Shown piece after piece: positions 47,043-59,600 of a stretch of DNA of 64,000 nucleotides; the first letter of the stretch is position 1; every line of letters begins with the position of its first letter. The stretch covers positions 16,169,501-16,233,500 of the forward strand of contig OX485805.1 of assembly GCA_950295325.1 (NCBI GenBank). The letters run 5' to 3'. The DNA comes from Polytrichum commune (lineage: Eukaryota > Streptophyta > Polytrichopsida > Polytrichales > Polytrichaceae). The position numbers and the translations under genes are program-made. The notes under the pieces were generated by a model. It saw only the letters and a list, made by a program, of their open reading frames with translations, searched no databases and was not told the DNA's origin.

Positions 47043-49881
47043 AATAAGTTTTTTTTTAAAAATCTTTTTGTGACCATATCAACAGAAAAAAATCAACAAA
47101 ATTGTGTTACATCATGTCCAGGTCAACGCGTCCTAAGTAACAACCGCGACCAACGCCTTTCTGTTGATCCAGACGTAGAATTTTCTACTAGTGTATCAAG
47201 CATCACTTTCAGGTTCACATTTCGGTTACAGTAGTATACAACAGATTTCTACACATATAGATACTTGCAACTGATCACTTTTTATCCACTAATTGATGAG
47301 GCCCTCACTATTAATGACTCTCATATGAGATTAACAAAGCAATTAACATAAACAAATGCCGCGCTTGACTACTTCAATTGTCACAAACTGCAGTCAACTT
47401 TGTTGCTAAGTGTTTTGAGGCCATTCATGCATGTTTCTTGATATGTACATAGTAGCAACATGAGATACTATGATGTTTAACATATCAGGTTCCCAAACCA
47501 AATTGAAAATAATATAACATATGGACCCCTGTATTGCAATGCTTTGTGGTGAGGTGTGGATCTATGAACAGACACATGAAAACCATGTGTATAAAAGACA
47601 CCGAACTATTGAGGATAAAAGTTGCTAGCCATTCTTAGCTTACTAATCAACAAGACTTGGGGGGAAATGGAGGGCTACATGACCACTTAACTAGCACAAC
47701 CATCTTGACTTTCAAAACGAATGACACATTCGTACGAGCTTCAAACATTGTGGGGCAAATGGTACACCCATGATTTACTGTTGCTAGTCACCTCACATTT
47801 ATCCTTCTTTCACATCCTATAACACGTGGGTGCACAGAGGGTAGCTGCGTAGTCAATGTGTCTAAGCAATTACATAAAATCCCACATACAGCTTTTCAGC
47901 CTTGAAGAATTGGAGAGTGACATGGAGTTCACTTATGACCCATAACCTAAATCCTCCTAACTGACATTGGTTAAGTTATCTTCACGCCGCCCCTCCACAC
48001 ACCTCTTTCAAACCTACCTCACATCACCCTTAATGAATATTTACAAAACAACATTGAGCAATGGGACATGAAATTGAGCCCGTTGGCCATACCCCGCTCA
48101 AGAATCAATTGTTTGCATGTCAATCTCTCACATGCAAGATTACTTCCACAAAGTTTGCAAGTATAAATATTTCATGCATTCATCAAAAGCAGTTTGGCCT
48201 TTAACCCCTAACCGCATACCACATTACACTCGATTGGCCCTCCATGTTCCATACTAGGTGTACATATAATACCGTGTCTTAGTTTACACCCATTTCAATA
48301 TGTGCTAACTTGCTACTACATGTTACTACTACATATTGTACAATTGATTCAATCTTCAAATACTTCAAGCTATAGGTACTTTAACCGCTTTTAATATGTA
48401 TTATTGGGTTCAATTTGGAGATGTTGGAGCTATCGTATGGCACTCTCACCCACACTAGTCAACGTGTATCCAACCATTAGTTATGTGGGTACATTCAAAA
48501 CTACAAAAACCTTTGAATGTACCTAACATGGTGTATACCTAATATCCCCAACAAGTAGGACAGTCAAATTTGACTTGGTTCAGGGGATTGAGATTATATC
48601 TAGCATCACTTAACACAAAGAGCATTGATAATATACAATATGTCACAATGGTGATGAGATTTCAATGGCATGTTTTTGACTCTAGATCAGTTAACACAAG
48701 CCCAAATATCTTCTTCTTCTTTAATTGGTTTTTTTAGCATTTATGTTGTTCCAATTGGCAATTCATGAATGAGTTTATTTTAGGTGGGTTTACTCTTAAA
48801 CTTTTAATTTAGAAGAGGAAAAAGTACCTTAAACAACTCCCTGCAATGTCCTTATGCCCATGATAGGCCTCTTTGACCCATAAGGATTAACAATGAAACT
48901 CTTCATACATGGGAGAGAGGGAATTATTGTTTATGACTGTACCTTTCATTCATCCAACATAAAAGTTATGATATACTTGGTATTACTTTTAAATGTGATG
49001 TGACAACACCATTAGCCTCAAATGACCCAAGTTAATAGAGACATACAGACTTAAGATGCTTTAGCCACAAACTTATAGATGGTCAAGATTTTAACTGGAC
49101 AAATAAGAGGTACACTCGTATGCAACAAATCCCTCCTGGTTGTTAAGGAGACACGCCTAACTCCAACACAACAATATTTAATCACATGTATTTGAGTGGT
49201 ATGTGGTTATGTGGTTACAAATAAAATGTTCGACACGCTTTATACCATCACATGAGACTTTCAAGTTTCAAGTTTCAACTTTCCTGGTTCCGAGTTAGAG
49301 TTGCACGAAATTATGACCAGACCATTGCGTCATTAGCGACCTAGGGTGTCCAAGTAATCGAGTCACCGGCAAATTAGAAGATCCCCACTTACTTCTTTAT
49401 CTACGAAAGTCTAAGTCATCACTGGCTACATTCAATTGGTTATGGGACAATTAACTTTACATTACCGAAGCACAGATTCCTAAGGACTAGGGTCCAAAAG
49501 CATGCTGATCCGAAGTATAATTTGATGTCCTCTCATTTATAACACACCACTTAAAGAATCAATTTGCATTCTACTTAAAGTCAAAGATTATTCCACCGGA
49601 TTATGTGTTTGCATCCCCATGATGTACCTCCCACGAATCTACATTAGGACACAACAATGACTGCAAGGACCTACACAAACTGAAATGCTTATGCCTGAAA
49701 GCTCTCTACATTGGGAAGACTCCACGTCAACTGCTGGTACCCTCAGACACCAAAAACCACACATTTCAAGTACACATGGACACAGGTGCATAAGTATACA
49801 AACTCTAACACATTTAATTAGAAGGTGGATTACTCACAGAGGTGCATGCCCCTGTCTGCTCCGATTCTTGCAAGTCCTCGG
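47043..49881. other. Non-coding part of the CACTA-like element
   Basis: Preceded by a short TA dinucleotide run (47020-47042). No coding region, terminal repeat or tandem structure is evident over about 2.8 kb. It separates the TNP1-like gene from the FCP1-like gene and may hold the TNP1 3' region. Confidence 0.45.
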
Positions 49882-52869
49882 CTATCTCGGTGATCCCGGG
49901 ACTCCTCTGTCTTTTCTTCTTCTGGAATCAATAGCATGCGGACGTTCATTAGGAAGCTTTTCAGTCATAACAACCTGAACTGAACAATGACTGAAATGAA
50001 TGTATGAAGTTACAAGTGCACGTAAGTTCAGGACGACACTCACCAACAAGGCTTCTTTACCGGCTTTGCCAGCCCTCCCGACGTTGGACTGATTCTTTAC
50101 GGCCTTCCTCGCGTTCGCCATTCTCAAAGCCTTTTGCTCGGTTTCGGGATTCGACCAATACTCGCAGAGACGTGCCCATTGATCCGGCTCAATGAAAACC
50201 GGGCACTCTTTCTTGCCACCCAGATACCATGCCTTCATTTTTGACCTCTCGGTCTTCATCTGCCTTTTCACTGCATTCTTGAAACCCCTGTCGGATAGGG
50301 GGTTCCCCACATATTCAAACTCCTTGTCCGGTGCACCCCTTAGTCTCTCAATGCTGGAGGGAGATTGGTCCTTCCACGAAACGCAGCTCACGTCTAGTAT
50401 CCTAGGTACCAGGCTCCGTAGTGCTTCGTCAAACTCATTCTTGCCTTCGCAACCTCCATCTATTCCTCCACCCGCCTTGACCCTCACCTTCTGCGGTTTC
50501 TGTCCAACGGCACGCCTTGCATCCATGGCTTCCTCCACTTCTTTCTTGTGCGCTCTCCTTGCTGCCCTGGCCTCGCTCTCCGGCTTCACCGTGGGCCCTT
50601 CATGTTGTGGAGCCGCTGTCGCTTGGGGAGGCTGCATCCATGGACCGGGGTATTGTTGTGGCGGCATCCACGGGTTGGGTTGTCCCATCATCCACTACTG
50701 CTGCTGTGTAGTCTGGGGCGGCATCCATGGTTGTTGCATCCACGGTGGATTGTTCAACGGAGCAACTTCTGGTTGCGGAGGGGCCATGGTTTTCGCCGGA
50801 GATACGTGTGCCTTCTGACCAAACACAAGCACGATGACAACACATTTGGGCTAATGTCAGATCTAGTAAAACCAAATAAAATTGATCATTAGTGACTCTG
50901 CCTGCACCAATCTTTTAGAGCATTCAAAAGAAGGTCAGAAGTTGGATAAGATTGTGATGAAGGAACACTAAAACCATGGTTTGATTTCAAAGGAGCTGAA
51001 CCCAGATCAAATGTAGGTCAACATTTGGCTTTAAAATGGAGAAAGTGGTTGCAAACTGAGAAGTAGAAATACTAAGACCAATGTGTGCTCTTAATAGAGC
51101 TAAACCCAGTACTAAGACCAGAAAACCGGTTTAGCTAACTCCAAATCTCAGCCTGCATCAACACTTTAGATCATTCAAATGAAGGTCAGAACTTGAGCTC
51201 GTCATATATTTATATACTCAACAGAGCAAGCTATGCTAAATATATAAAGGGGCTAGCCATTGCATGCTCACATGGCCAAATTTGGACAGAATCCTGCCAG
51301 GACTCTTCAAAGAGGTCATGCACAACAATGTTACATGAAAATCAAACAAGGAATACACAAACGTGACAGAATAAAAGACTTTTTTCTACCTGCTTCATGA
51401 GCTTTGCAAGAAGAAATGGAGAGAGGGCTTTATCGCATAGGAGTGTACCTCTGATTCATCAAACATAAAAACTTGACCCCTATAAGTTTGTGGGCAATTC
51501 ACCTGAAATGACTTCAACTTGAACAACTTGGGGAGGGGGAAAGGAGGAGCTATTTCCAGTTTCAAATTTTGTAAATTTAATATTAACCCCCAGCTGCATA
51601 CGACTTCAGGGCTTTAATGTTGAATGATTGAGAGGTATAAGTGACATTTTCTTCCTATTATCTAAGAACATGGAATTTACCTTCTTAGGCGGGCTCTTAA
51701 ATATTTGTCGGGACCGCCTTTTTGTCGCACTTGACCCGAGCCGATCCCCAGATCTGTGTCGCAGCGAATGAACATCTTCGTCTTCTTCCTCGTCTGCAAT
51801 CAAATTTACATCCACACAGTCAGTTGCGTGCGGATGGGTGTGGTGTCAATCAATGTAGACCAATTTAGAGCTCGAAATTATGAGCATAAGACCATCAGAA
51901 AAGTACCGAAATTGGAGCCACTAGAATCCCCCATTCATGTTCAATCAGAAATTGCAACGTGGTTTAGGGTAGTCGTTCCAATCATAACAGCTCTAGTGCC
52001 TAGCCAAAGAAAAAATGTTAGTCTTACGTCACTCTTCCTCTGCCATCTTTCTGTGTATTTTGCTTCAAACGAATACGTAATTCACCTATATAACAAATAT
52101 TCAGATTAACTATATTAAGTAGGTACAGCTGAAGCAACTGTGGAAATACTCCACATGAAAATGAACACCAACTAATCATTCAATTGATGTCTACTTGATA
52201 CAACAAGAGGACAATGCATTAAACGTATTCAACATCACACTCATTGACATGGGCCATGTGAACTTACATATCATACTAATCCAGGAGTTTTGGGTTGCTG
52301 CAAACTGATGATTAGAGACCAGAGTGCTACCTTACTTGCTGGTGATGGTGCTTTTAATATGATCTTGAATAAAAAGGACTGTAGGCCCTTGTGTGGTCTC
52401 TACTCAATTAACCACCTATATTAGAGTGGTATGTGGCAAAGCTGAAAATGAGAATAAAGAACAAGTACACACGTGCCTACTTATAATGTGCACAACTATC
52501 AGCTAGGAATCTGCAAGACTAACCAACTCCATCACAAGGTTTTTTTAGGCTTTTAATGCTTTTAACAAGCACAACCTGATTGACCTTTAAGGGATGCACA
52601 CACCATTTTATTCTACCAGGATGATTTTTATTTAATCACACATGACCCAGATTCAAAATCACACATGATTTTTTACCATGTGTATTTTAGGTTTACCTAG
52701 ATAGTTTAGGGATGGTTGTGTATTCAGGGGCCAACTTAAAGACATGTTTACAGAGCAAAACTCTGTCACCATAAGGGGCACCCAAACAACCTTTAGATCC
52801 ATTGGTTTAGGGTGCATCGCACTGGTTGTTGCAATTAGTCGACACAATGTTGTAATACAAACACACAAT

Positions 52870-52975
52870 GACTGGTAAAGGACTGAAAGTTCTACACATT
52901 CAACTACACAATGACTGGGAAAGGACTGAAAGTTCTACACATTCAACTACATTTTGACTGGTAAGGTCCTGGACA
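52870..52975 (+). repeat. 11-bp phased array in TNP1 intron
   Basis: GACTGGTAAAG, GACTGAAAGTT, a CTACACATTC spacer and AACTACACAAT follow in 11-, 11-, 10- and 11-bp steps, then the whole 43-bp block repeats and starts a third time. It shares the GACT/AACT core and spacing of the other arrays. It lies in the intron between exons 2 and 3 of the minus-strand TNP1-like gene. Confidence 0.7.
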
Positions 52976-54419
52976 TAAGTACACAATGACACAATAAGTG
53001 GAGATGGTTTAGGAAGCTCACCTGGGCTGGACACAAGTACACCAGATACGTAGAAGGTTGAGAACGCTCACCTGGGCTGTACTCGTCATAAGTCTTTGTG
53101 GTTGCCGATTCTTCCTCCCCGTCCATGTCACGGAGATCTCTCCGCTCGTCCACTGTTGCGGGTTTAGCCAATGTTCTTTGGCTGCGGCGTCTAGGCAAAG
53201 ATGGGCCCTCCTTCATAGAGATCGAAGATGACTTCAGCGTGCTGAAGTTGTCACGTCTGTAGCAGTAAACAAGAGATTACAACAGTCAACCTTCATCCCT
53301 CAATCACACTCGTCATCTTGAGATCTTCACTCATTTAAGTTACCTATAGAAGTTCTAATGCATTAACATGATCCATCGAGAACTTAACCACAAAAAGCGT
53401 TGTATTTGCAATATGATCCACACACCTAAAGTTCCAGAACATTTTTGACTGGTTCCAAAATTGTAACAGCAGTCAAATACTGATATTAGATGGGTATCTC
53501 AGATGGAGTAATCTTAACGTATCCAAGTTATCATTTGGATATGAAACACATTGTTAGTACAAGTTAGCAAATGCAAATAAAGGTCATAGCCAACCTCCTC
53601 ATAATTTTCAGTGCTCATTGGGCTAAGTTTCCATCCAATATCTCAATATTTCTTTCATTTGGACCATCAAGTCCACATTAGCCTCTACCTCGCGGAGGCT
53701 ACCACACTCCGCCACCACTCTAGAGAATTAGCTGCTATGAATCCATCCTCATGTAATTTCAGTCCCATTAGCCTTTTTGGCTTCCCCGATATTTAAAATT
53801 AATTTCTACAGTCATACAGGTTGTCATACACGTCCCCCCCCCCCAATTAATATATATATACATATTGTTCCTATAATGGTTATCATCTCATTCAGAAAGA
53901 TATATATACCACTCAAGTGTAGGTGTCCTAATAAGAACAGTAACCAAATAAGGGTTTTGTGCCTTATTTCCAACAAACGGGAGCTTAACCCTGTCACCCA
54001 TACACTGTACACCCAGTGCACTCTCATGAACAGATTCCAGAACACAAACATGGAACCAAACACATAACCTGAAACAAACACCATATACCATGGTCGTACA
54101 TTTACCCCCCCCCCCCCAAAAAAAATTAGATAAACTGTTGCCATGTGCCTTGTGAGTAAATAGCTGCAACAACACATTTGGCTTGCACAAAGAGATCATA
54201 GTATTAAAAGACGAGATAGGTCATCTCGCTGTCCTTTGAACATGGAACCCTCAGCTTCATTTCTTGTCTATCTCCATTACAAGATGAGAGTGAGGGTTGA
54301 TAAATGAATAGCTGACCGATTTCAGCACTGTAAACTAATCAATTCCTAAGAAAATGATGATAAAGCTCCAAAGCTAAGCATCAATCACCCCTGCTGATAC
54401 CAAAATGTTATAGCTCACT

Positions 54420-54945
54420 ACCAAATTACCCCTAAACTCTAACCAACCCTCACTAACCCTAACCCTCATCCCCCAAGCTCACCCACATGACGCCCTCAAC
54501 CCTCACCACATCCCCAAACCAAAAGATCTTCAAAACCCACACATCAAGGCACCAGATTACCCCTAAACTCTAACCAACCCTCACTAACCCTAACCCTCAT
54601 CCCCCAAGCTCACCCACATTTCGCCCTCAACCCTCACCACATCCCCAAACCAGATCCTCCTCAAAACCCACACATCAAGGCACCAGATTCCCCCTAGACT
54701 CTAACCAACCCTCACTAACCCTAACCCTCATCCCCCAGGCTCACCCACATTTCGCCCTCAACCCTCACAACATCCTCAAACCAAATCCGAATTCAAACCC
54801 ACCCATTGCAGTACCAGATTACCCCTAAACTCTAACCAACCCTTACTAACATCAAATCCCATCGCTCAAGAAGACCACATTTCGCCCTCAACCCTCACCA
54901 CATCCCTCAACAAAATGGGAATCAAACCCTCACCCATTAAGGTAC
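54420..54945 (+). repeat. 131-bp tandem repeat with telomere-like words
   Basis: Four units beginning near 54421, 54552, 54683 and 54815. Each contains CCCCTAAACTCTAACC, CACTAACCCTAACCCTCATC (lost in the fourth), a CACATTTCGCCCTCAACCCTC block and ACCACATCC. The CTAACCCTAACCC words resemble the plant telomere repeat on its C-rich strand but are only two to three units long. The array lies in the first intron of the TNP1-like gene. Confidence 0.88.
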
Positions 54946-55671
54946 CAGATTTGACTCAAAACCAACCACACAAACACACCCCTTTACCTCACCCTAAATC
55001 CTCGCACACAAACCACATCGAACTACACAAGAACACATTGAGCAACAACAAACCCAAACCAAGAAATCATCAAGAGTACTTACCAGCCAGTCTCGGATCA
55101 CGAATCCACACTCACGGTGCTGGAAAGAGGTTTCGAAACCCTACCCCAAACCATCCGGGGAGGACACCATCCCCTCACCAATGTCTCAAATGAGTTGACC
55201 ACATCTGAGCCGCTGGTTCCAACGGCTGCGATAGTGCCACGTGCCGGAAAGTGGCCCACACGCCAGTTTACTCCATGCGAGTATGGCTTGACCCTTCCCC
55301 GACATTCGCGGAGGTCGGAGATGAGCAAGTGCATGGAGGGTGTTACGATTTTACCAACGGATTTTACCCCCCCCGCCACCGATTTTACCAACCGGTTTTA
55401 CTAACCGATTTTACTGACGGAATTTACCCCAGAGCAAGACGACAAGACTCCCATCCCTCAAGAAAAATCAGGCTTCAAAGACAAAGGTAAGAGACACTCA
55501 CAAACTCATTGATGCTTGTTCCATTGGCCTCATCAACTGCCTAAGTTTGGCGACGCGTTTGTCACGCTCCAGTTCGTAGGAGCATTTGTCCACGTCGCCA
55601 TTGCCGTCTCCAGCAGGGATCATGCCATCCTTGGTACATTGCATCGTCGAAGGTGACGGTGTAGGTACCAT

Positions 55672-56615
55672 GGTATTCTTTACTCAAAACTGAGGACCGT
55701 ATTGGAGCCTCGTGCCTTCATCCCAATGCTGCAATACGCCAGACCGATGGAGTGCATGCTATTTAGGGGCGGGGCTCTAACGGATACATGGACTCAAGCT
55801 AGGGTTTCCTTACGCAGAGCTGCCAAATTTGAAGAACGACTAAGTAACGACTAGTGAGTCACTGTTTAGCGACTTAGAAGTTTCTGTTGTTTGACTAGGG
55901 AATGACTGCTGAATGACTTGCTTACGACCAATTTCTGACTATTGAAAGACTAGTAATAATCGAACCCCTGACGAGACGCCACAACCCTATAAGCTCACAA
56001 AATGTGTTCATTCTGTTGCGTCAACCCTCTGGGCTAAGTCATGTGCATCGCCATCTTTATTACGTGGAGGATAATTTCGCCAGGTTGGAGCTAGGAGTGT
56101 TACCCCGGAGCATGGTTAAAACATATCAACCTATGTGCTGAAAACATACCAACTTCCCAACAACATGCTCGTCCCCACAAACGTCTACTCCGCATTGAAT
56201 GGAGGGACCAAAGATCGGCGCATTCTCAATAATCACAATCAGATACATGTTGCCATGCTCCAGGTTACCTTTATTCAAATGGGGTCTACTCTATAATATT
56301 CCTTAGCATGATTGGCAAATCACCTGTAGTTTAGAACTTCAGCATGTGAAATCTCAAACTCAACCGGGTCATATGTTACTAGATGACGGTCCCCCCCCCC
56401 TTACATTAGTGAACAAGGCTGCCGACTAGTGAATGACTAGTAAATGACACGGGGATGACTAGTGCATGATTGCACAGACGTGAACGACTAGTGTGTGAGT
56501 AGTCTAAGACCAGTTTATGACAGATGAACAACGACTCAATGGGTGGACACAACCATGTTTAGGGGTCTGATATTAAAGCCGCTGATATGTGCATAGTGGC
56601 AAGCCTGCAGGTTAC
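55672..56615. promoter_or_regulatory. Divergent TNP1-TNP2 intergenic region
   Basis: 944 bp separate the start codons of the two transposase genes, which point away from each other. Two arrays of GACT units in 11-bp steps lie here: 55838-55958 (eleven steps, for example GACTAGGGAAT, GACTGCTGAAT, GACTATTGAAA) and 56424-56540 (GACTAGTGAAT, GACTAGTAAAT, GACTAGTGCAT and others, with two spacing breaks). A run of ten cytosines lies near 56391-56400. The arrangement suggests a shared bidirectional control region whose repeated sites could be bound by the element's own TNP1 product; this is inference. Confidence 0.55.
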
Positions 56616-59600
56616 ATGGACCATCGAAGACTCCCTCTTAGTGACAGGAGACGGCAACAACTTCGAGACGACCATTTGTGGAGGAGGGAGCAAGAGAGGG
56701 CCAGATTGTATGGCTTGAGACGAATTCATTGCCCATGCTCCAAATGCAAGGGACGGGTTCAATGCTCTATTGCAAAAGTGAAGGACCATCTAATCCGAAA
56801 TGGGAGGGAACCCAGCTTCAGAGTGTGGAGGGGGCCTGGAGAGAGGGACGGATCCGATGAGGAGTGGGAACAGGAGCTTAGGAGACCCCCAGGAGCACAT
56901 GACGGACACATTGACGAAGGGTTGGATATGCACGCGATGGTTGAGGACGCATTCACAGAAATTGATGAGGCACCAGCCCCCCCCACTACATTGGAAGATC
57001 AGTTGGAGGACATAGTAATGGGTGCCTTCACAGTTGTCGATGAGTTGGCCCATGATGACCACGAATTTTCTGACGATGAGCTAGAGGACGAGGTTTTGGG
57101 GGAAATTGGAGGTGGCATTGCAGAGGAAGACAATTATGGTGATCCGCACGAGTTGGAAACGGCAATTGAGGAGTTGTACCATGGCGCAAAGTCTTCGGTG
57201 TTGGCCGCAACGATATTAATAATGACATTGTGTACGGTCCACGGTGTGAGCAACAAGTTTGCGGACCAGCTATTCACCCTCTTCCGCGAACACCTACTAC
57301 CCAGTGAGAATATGCTACCGAAAAACCTTCATGCTGCAAAAGGCTTGATTTCAAAATTAGGATTGAACTACAATACAATTCATGCATGCCAAGGAGGATG
57401 TGTATTATTTAGAGGGCAATATGAAGGTGCAACTCATTGTCCAAAGTGTAAGAAACCACGTTACAAAGACGAGGCCAATAAACGGAGGCCTTGGAAAGTA
57501 CTTAGACACTTTCCCCTAATTCCAAGACTAAGGCGTATGTTCCGTACACCCACAATATCTGAACTCATGGTGTGGCATGCAAAGAACACAAGCAGTGATG
57601 GATTGGTAAGACATCCTTGTGATTCAAAGGCATGGAAGCACGTACATGAAAATGTAGATTATAGTTTTGGCCAGGAAGACCGCAACATTCACTTAGGAAT
57701 GGCGGCCGATGGAGTAAACCCTTTCAAGTTGCAACGTACCAGTTGGAGTACATGGCTGGTAATGTTGCTAAATTACAACATACCCCCATGGCTGACTACG
57801 AAGAAATTTTTCATAATGTTGGCGTTGCTAATCCCAGGAAAACAGTCTGTGACATCTCAATTCTTCGATGTGTACTTGGAACCTTTGGTGGAGGAGTTGA
57901 TCCAACTATGGAAGGGTGTGGATGCTTATGATGTGCTCAAAGAGGTGGGGTCAAGGGCCTTCAAACTTAGAGCAATTTTGTTGTGGACCATACACGATTT
58001 TCCCGGTTATGGAACAGTTGCAGGTGTTGCACATCAAGGCTATGCGGCATGTCCTGTGTGTGGGCCTCATTTTAAAGGTGAACATTCTATCGAACTTGGA
58101 AAGCAAACCTATACAGACACAAGGAGGTGGCTTGCCCATGACGATCCGTGGAGATCACCGGAAATGAAAGACCACTTCAATGGACGTATAGAAGTTCGCG
58201 GTAAGCCCAATGTGGTTAATGCAAATGAGCAAGTGCAGCGAGCCACCGAGTATCAAACCTGGTTGGATGCAGGCAACAAAGAGGGCGCCGCTAGAGACCC
58301 CTCCAAAACACACGGCGTGAAAAGGAGGAGCATCTTACACAACCTGCCTTATTGGAAGGTATATGTTCCAGCTGCTTTGACTCAATTGTTGTATGCATCC
58401 TCACAGGGAACGACATGTCCAACTTAAAAAAGACTTAAAAACGACTGAAGTTGCTCATAGATGGCATAGACAAGTGCACGTGTCAGAAGCATTTAGTTGT
58501 TGAGTAGTAGCATAATAGTCGTTTACCATACACATGGACACATGTCCATTAACATAGTCGTTTGAAAGTCGTTTACAGTACATATGTTCAACCAATGGAA
58601 ATGACTACGAGAAACTACAGGTCTGGAAACGTGGCAACACAGACGAGAGTATATGCTCCCACGACCCATCCATTAGTACAGTCGGTGCGTTACAATACGT
58701 CCACAATGACACAACGTTAGTAGTCGTTGTAGACATCAACGACGTAAACGCCAGTCGTAATCGTAGTCGTTATCGGACGAGTTTCCGCAGGGTCCTTTCA
58801 CTAACTAGTATATGACTATATTGCCAGGATCTGCTCATACGATACACTCTGGATGTTATGCATTGTGAGGCAAACTTTTCGAAGAACATATTGAAGACAG
58901 TCACAGGACACAAGGACACAGTAAAGGTCCGCCGGGACCTGCAACGCAGAGGCATCAGGCCGCATTTGTGGCTCATTCCCCACCCAAGGAAAAATGGGAA
59001 AATGTTGAAACCGGCGGCCCCGTATGTGTTGACAAACGAAGAGTTCGAAGTATTTGCCAGTGTTATCGAGAACCTGAAGACACCATCAGGACATGTTTCC
59101 AACGTGACGCAGTACGTACAGAAGAGGACGTTCGGGGGTTTAAAGTCGCATGACTACCATGTGCTTATGCAGCAAATCATGCCACTAGCACTACGAGGTC
59201 TTTTACAACCTGGTCCACGAATGGCGGTGATGAGGATTTCGAAAGTGTTCCGAAGGATATGTGGGAGTGTTTGGAACCCATTGGAGTTTGAAGCTCTTCA
59301 GGCGGACGTCGCACGGAGCATGGCACTTCTGGAGATTCATTTCCCTCCCTCATTTTTTGACATTATGACGCATTTATTGTATCACCTTGTCGATGAATTG
59401 GACATGTGTGGTCCCGTCTCCACAAGGTGGATGTATCCTATTGAAAGATACATGAAAACCCTAAAGCATTATGTTCGGAACATGGCAACACCGGAGGCAT
59501 GCATGGCGGAGGGTTACGCAAGGGATGAATGCCTAGGTTTCATCACGGAATACCTACACAAGTTTGAAGTGGTTGACCGTCGAGTATGGGATGCGGATGA

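Larger units (their letters stand above)
49882..55671 (-). pseudogene. CACTA TNP1-like (Transposase_24) gene, one in-frame TAG
   Basis: Five exons join in frame with GT-AG borders: 55671-55502, 53256-53072, 51793-51681, 50814-50044 and 49974-49882, 444 codons including the stop. Exon 1 ends with a charged block (CSYELERDKRVAKLRQLM). Exons 2-3 are basic and acidic (RRRSQRTLAK, DEEEDED, KRRSRQIFKSPPKK). Exon 4 has a Pro/Gln/Trp-rich segment and, at codons 367-413, WARLCEYWSNPETEQ with ANARKAVKNQ and a Gly/Lys-rich end, matching plant En/Spm-type Transposase_24 proteins that bind element DNA. A TAG at 50695-50697 (codon 196, within a Gln run, likely from CAG) interrupts it. Initiation at the Met-Met after the stop would still give the conserved domain. 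It is transcribed away from TNP2. Confidence 0.78.

Noticed and set aside
53824-54199. Frames of 103-117 codons on the minus strand
   Set aside because: They span poly-C/poly-G runs and have no motif; they lie in a TNP1 intron.
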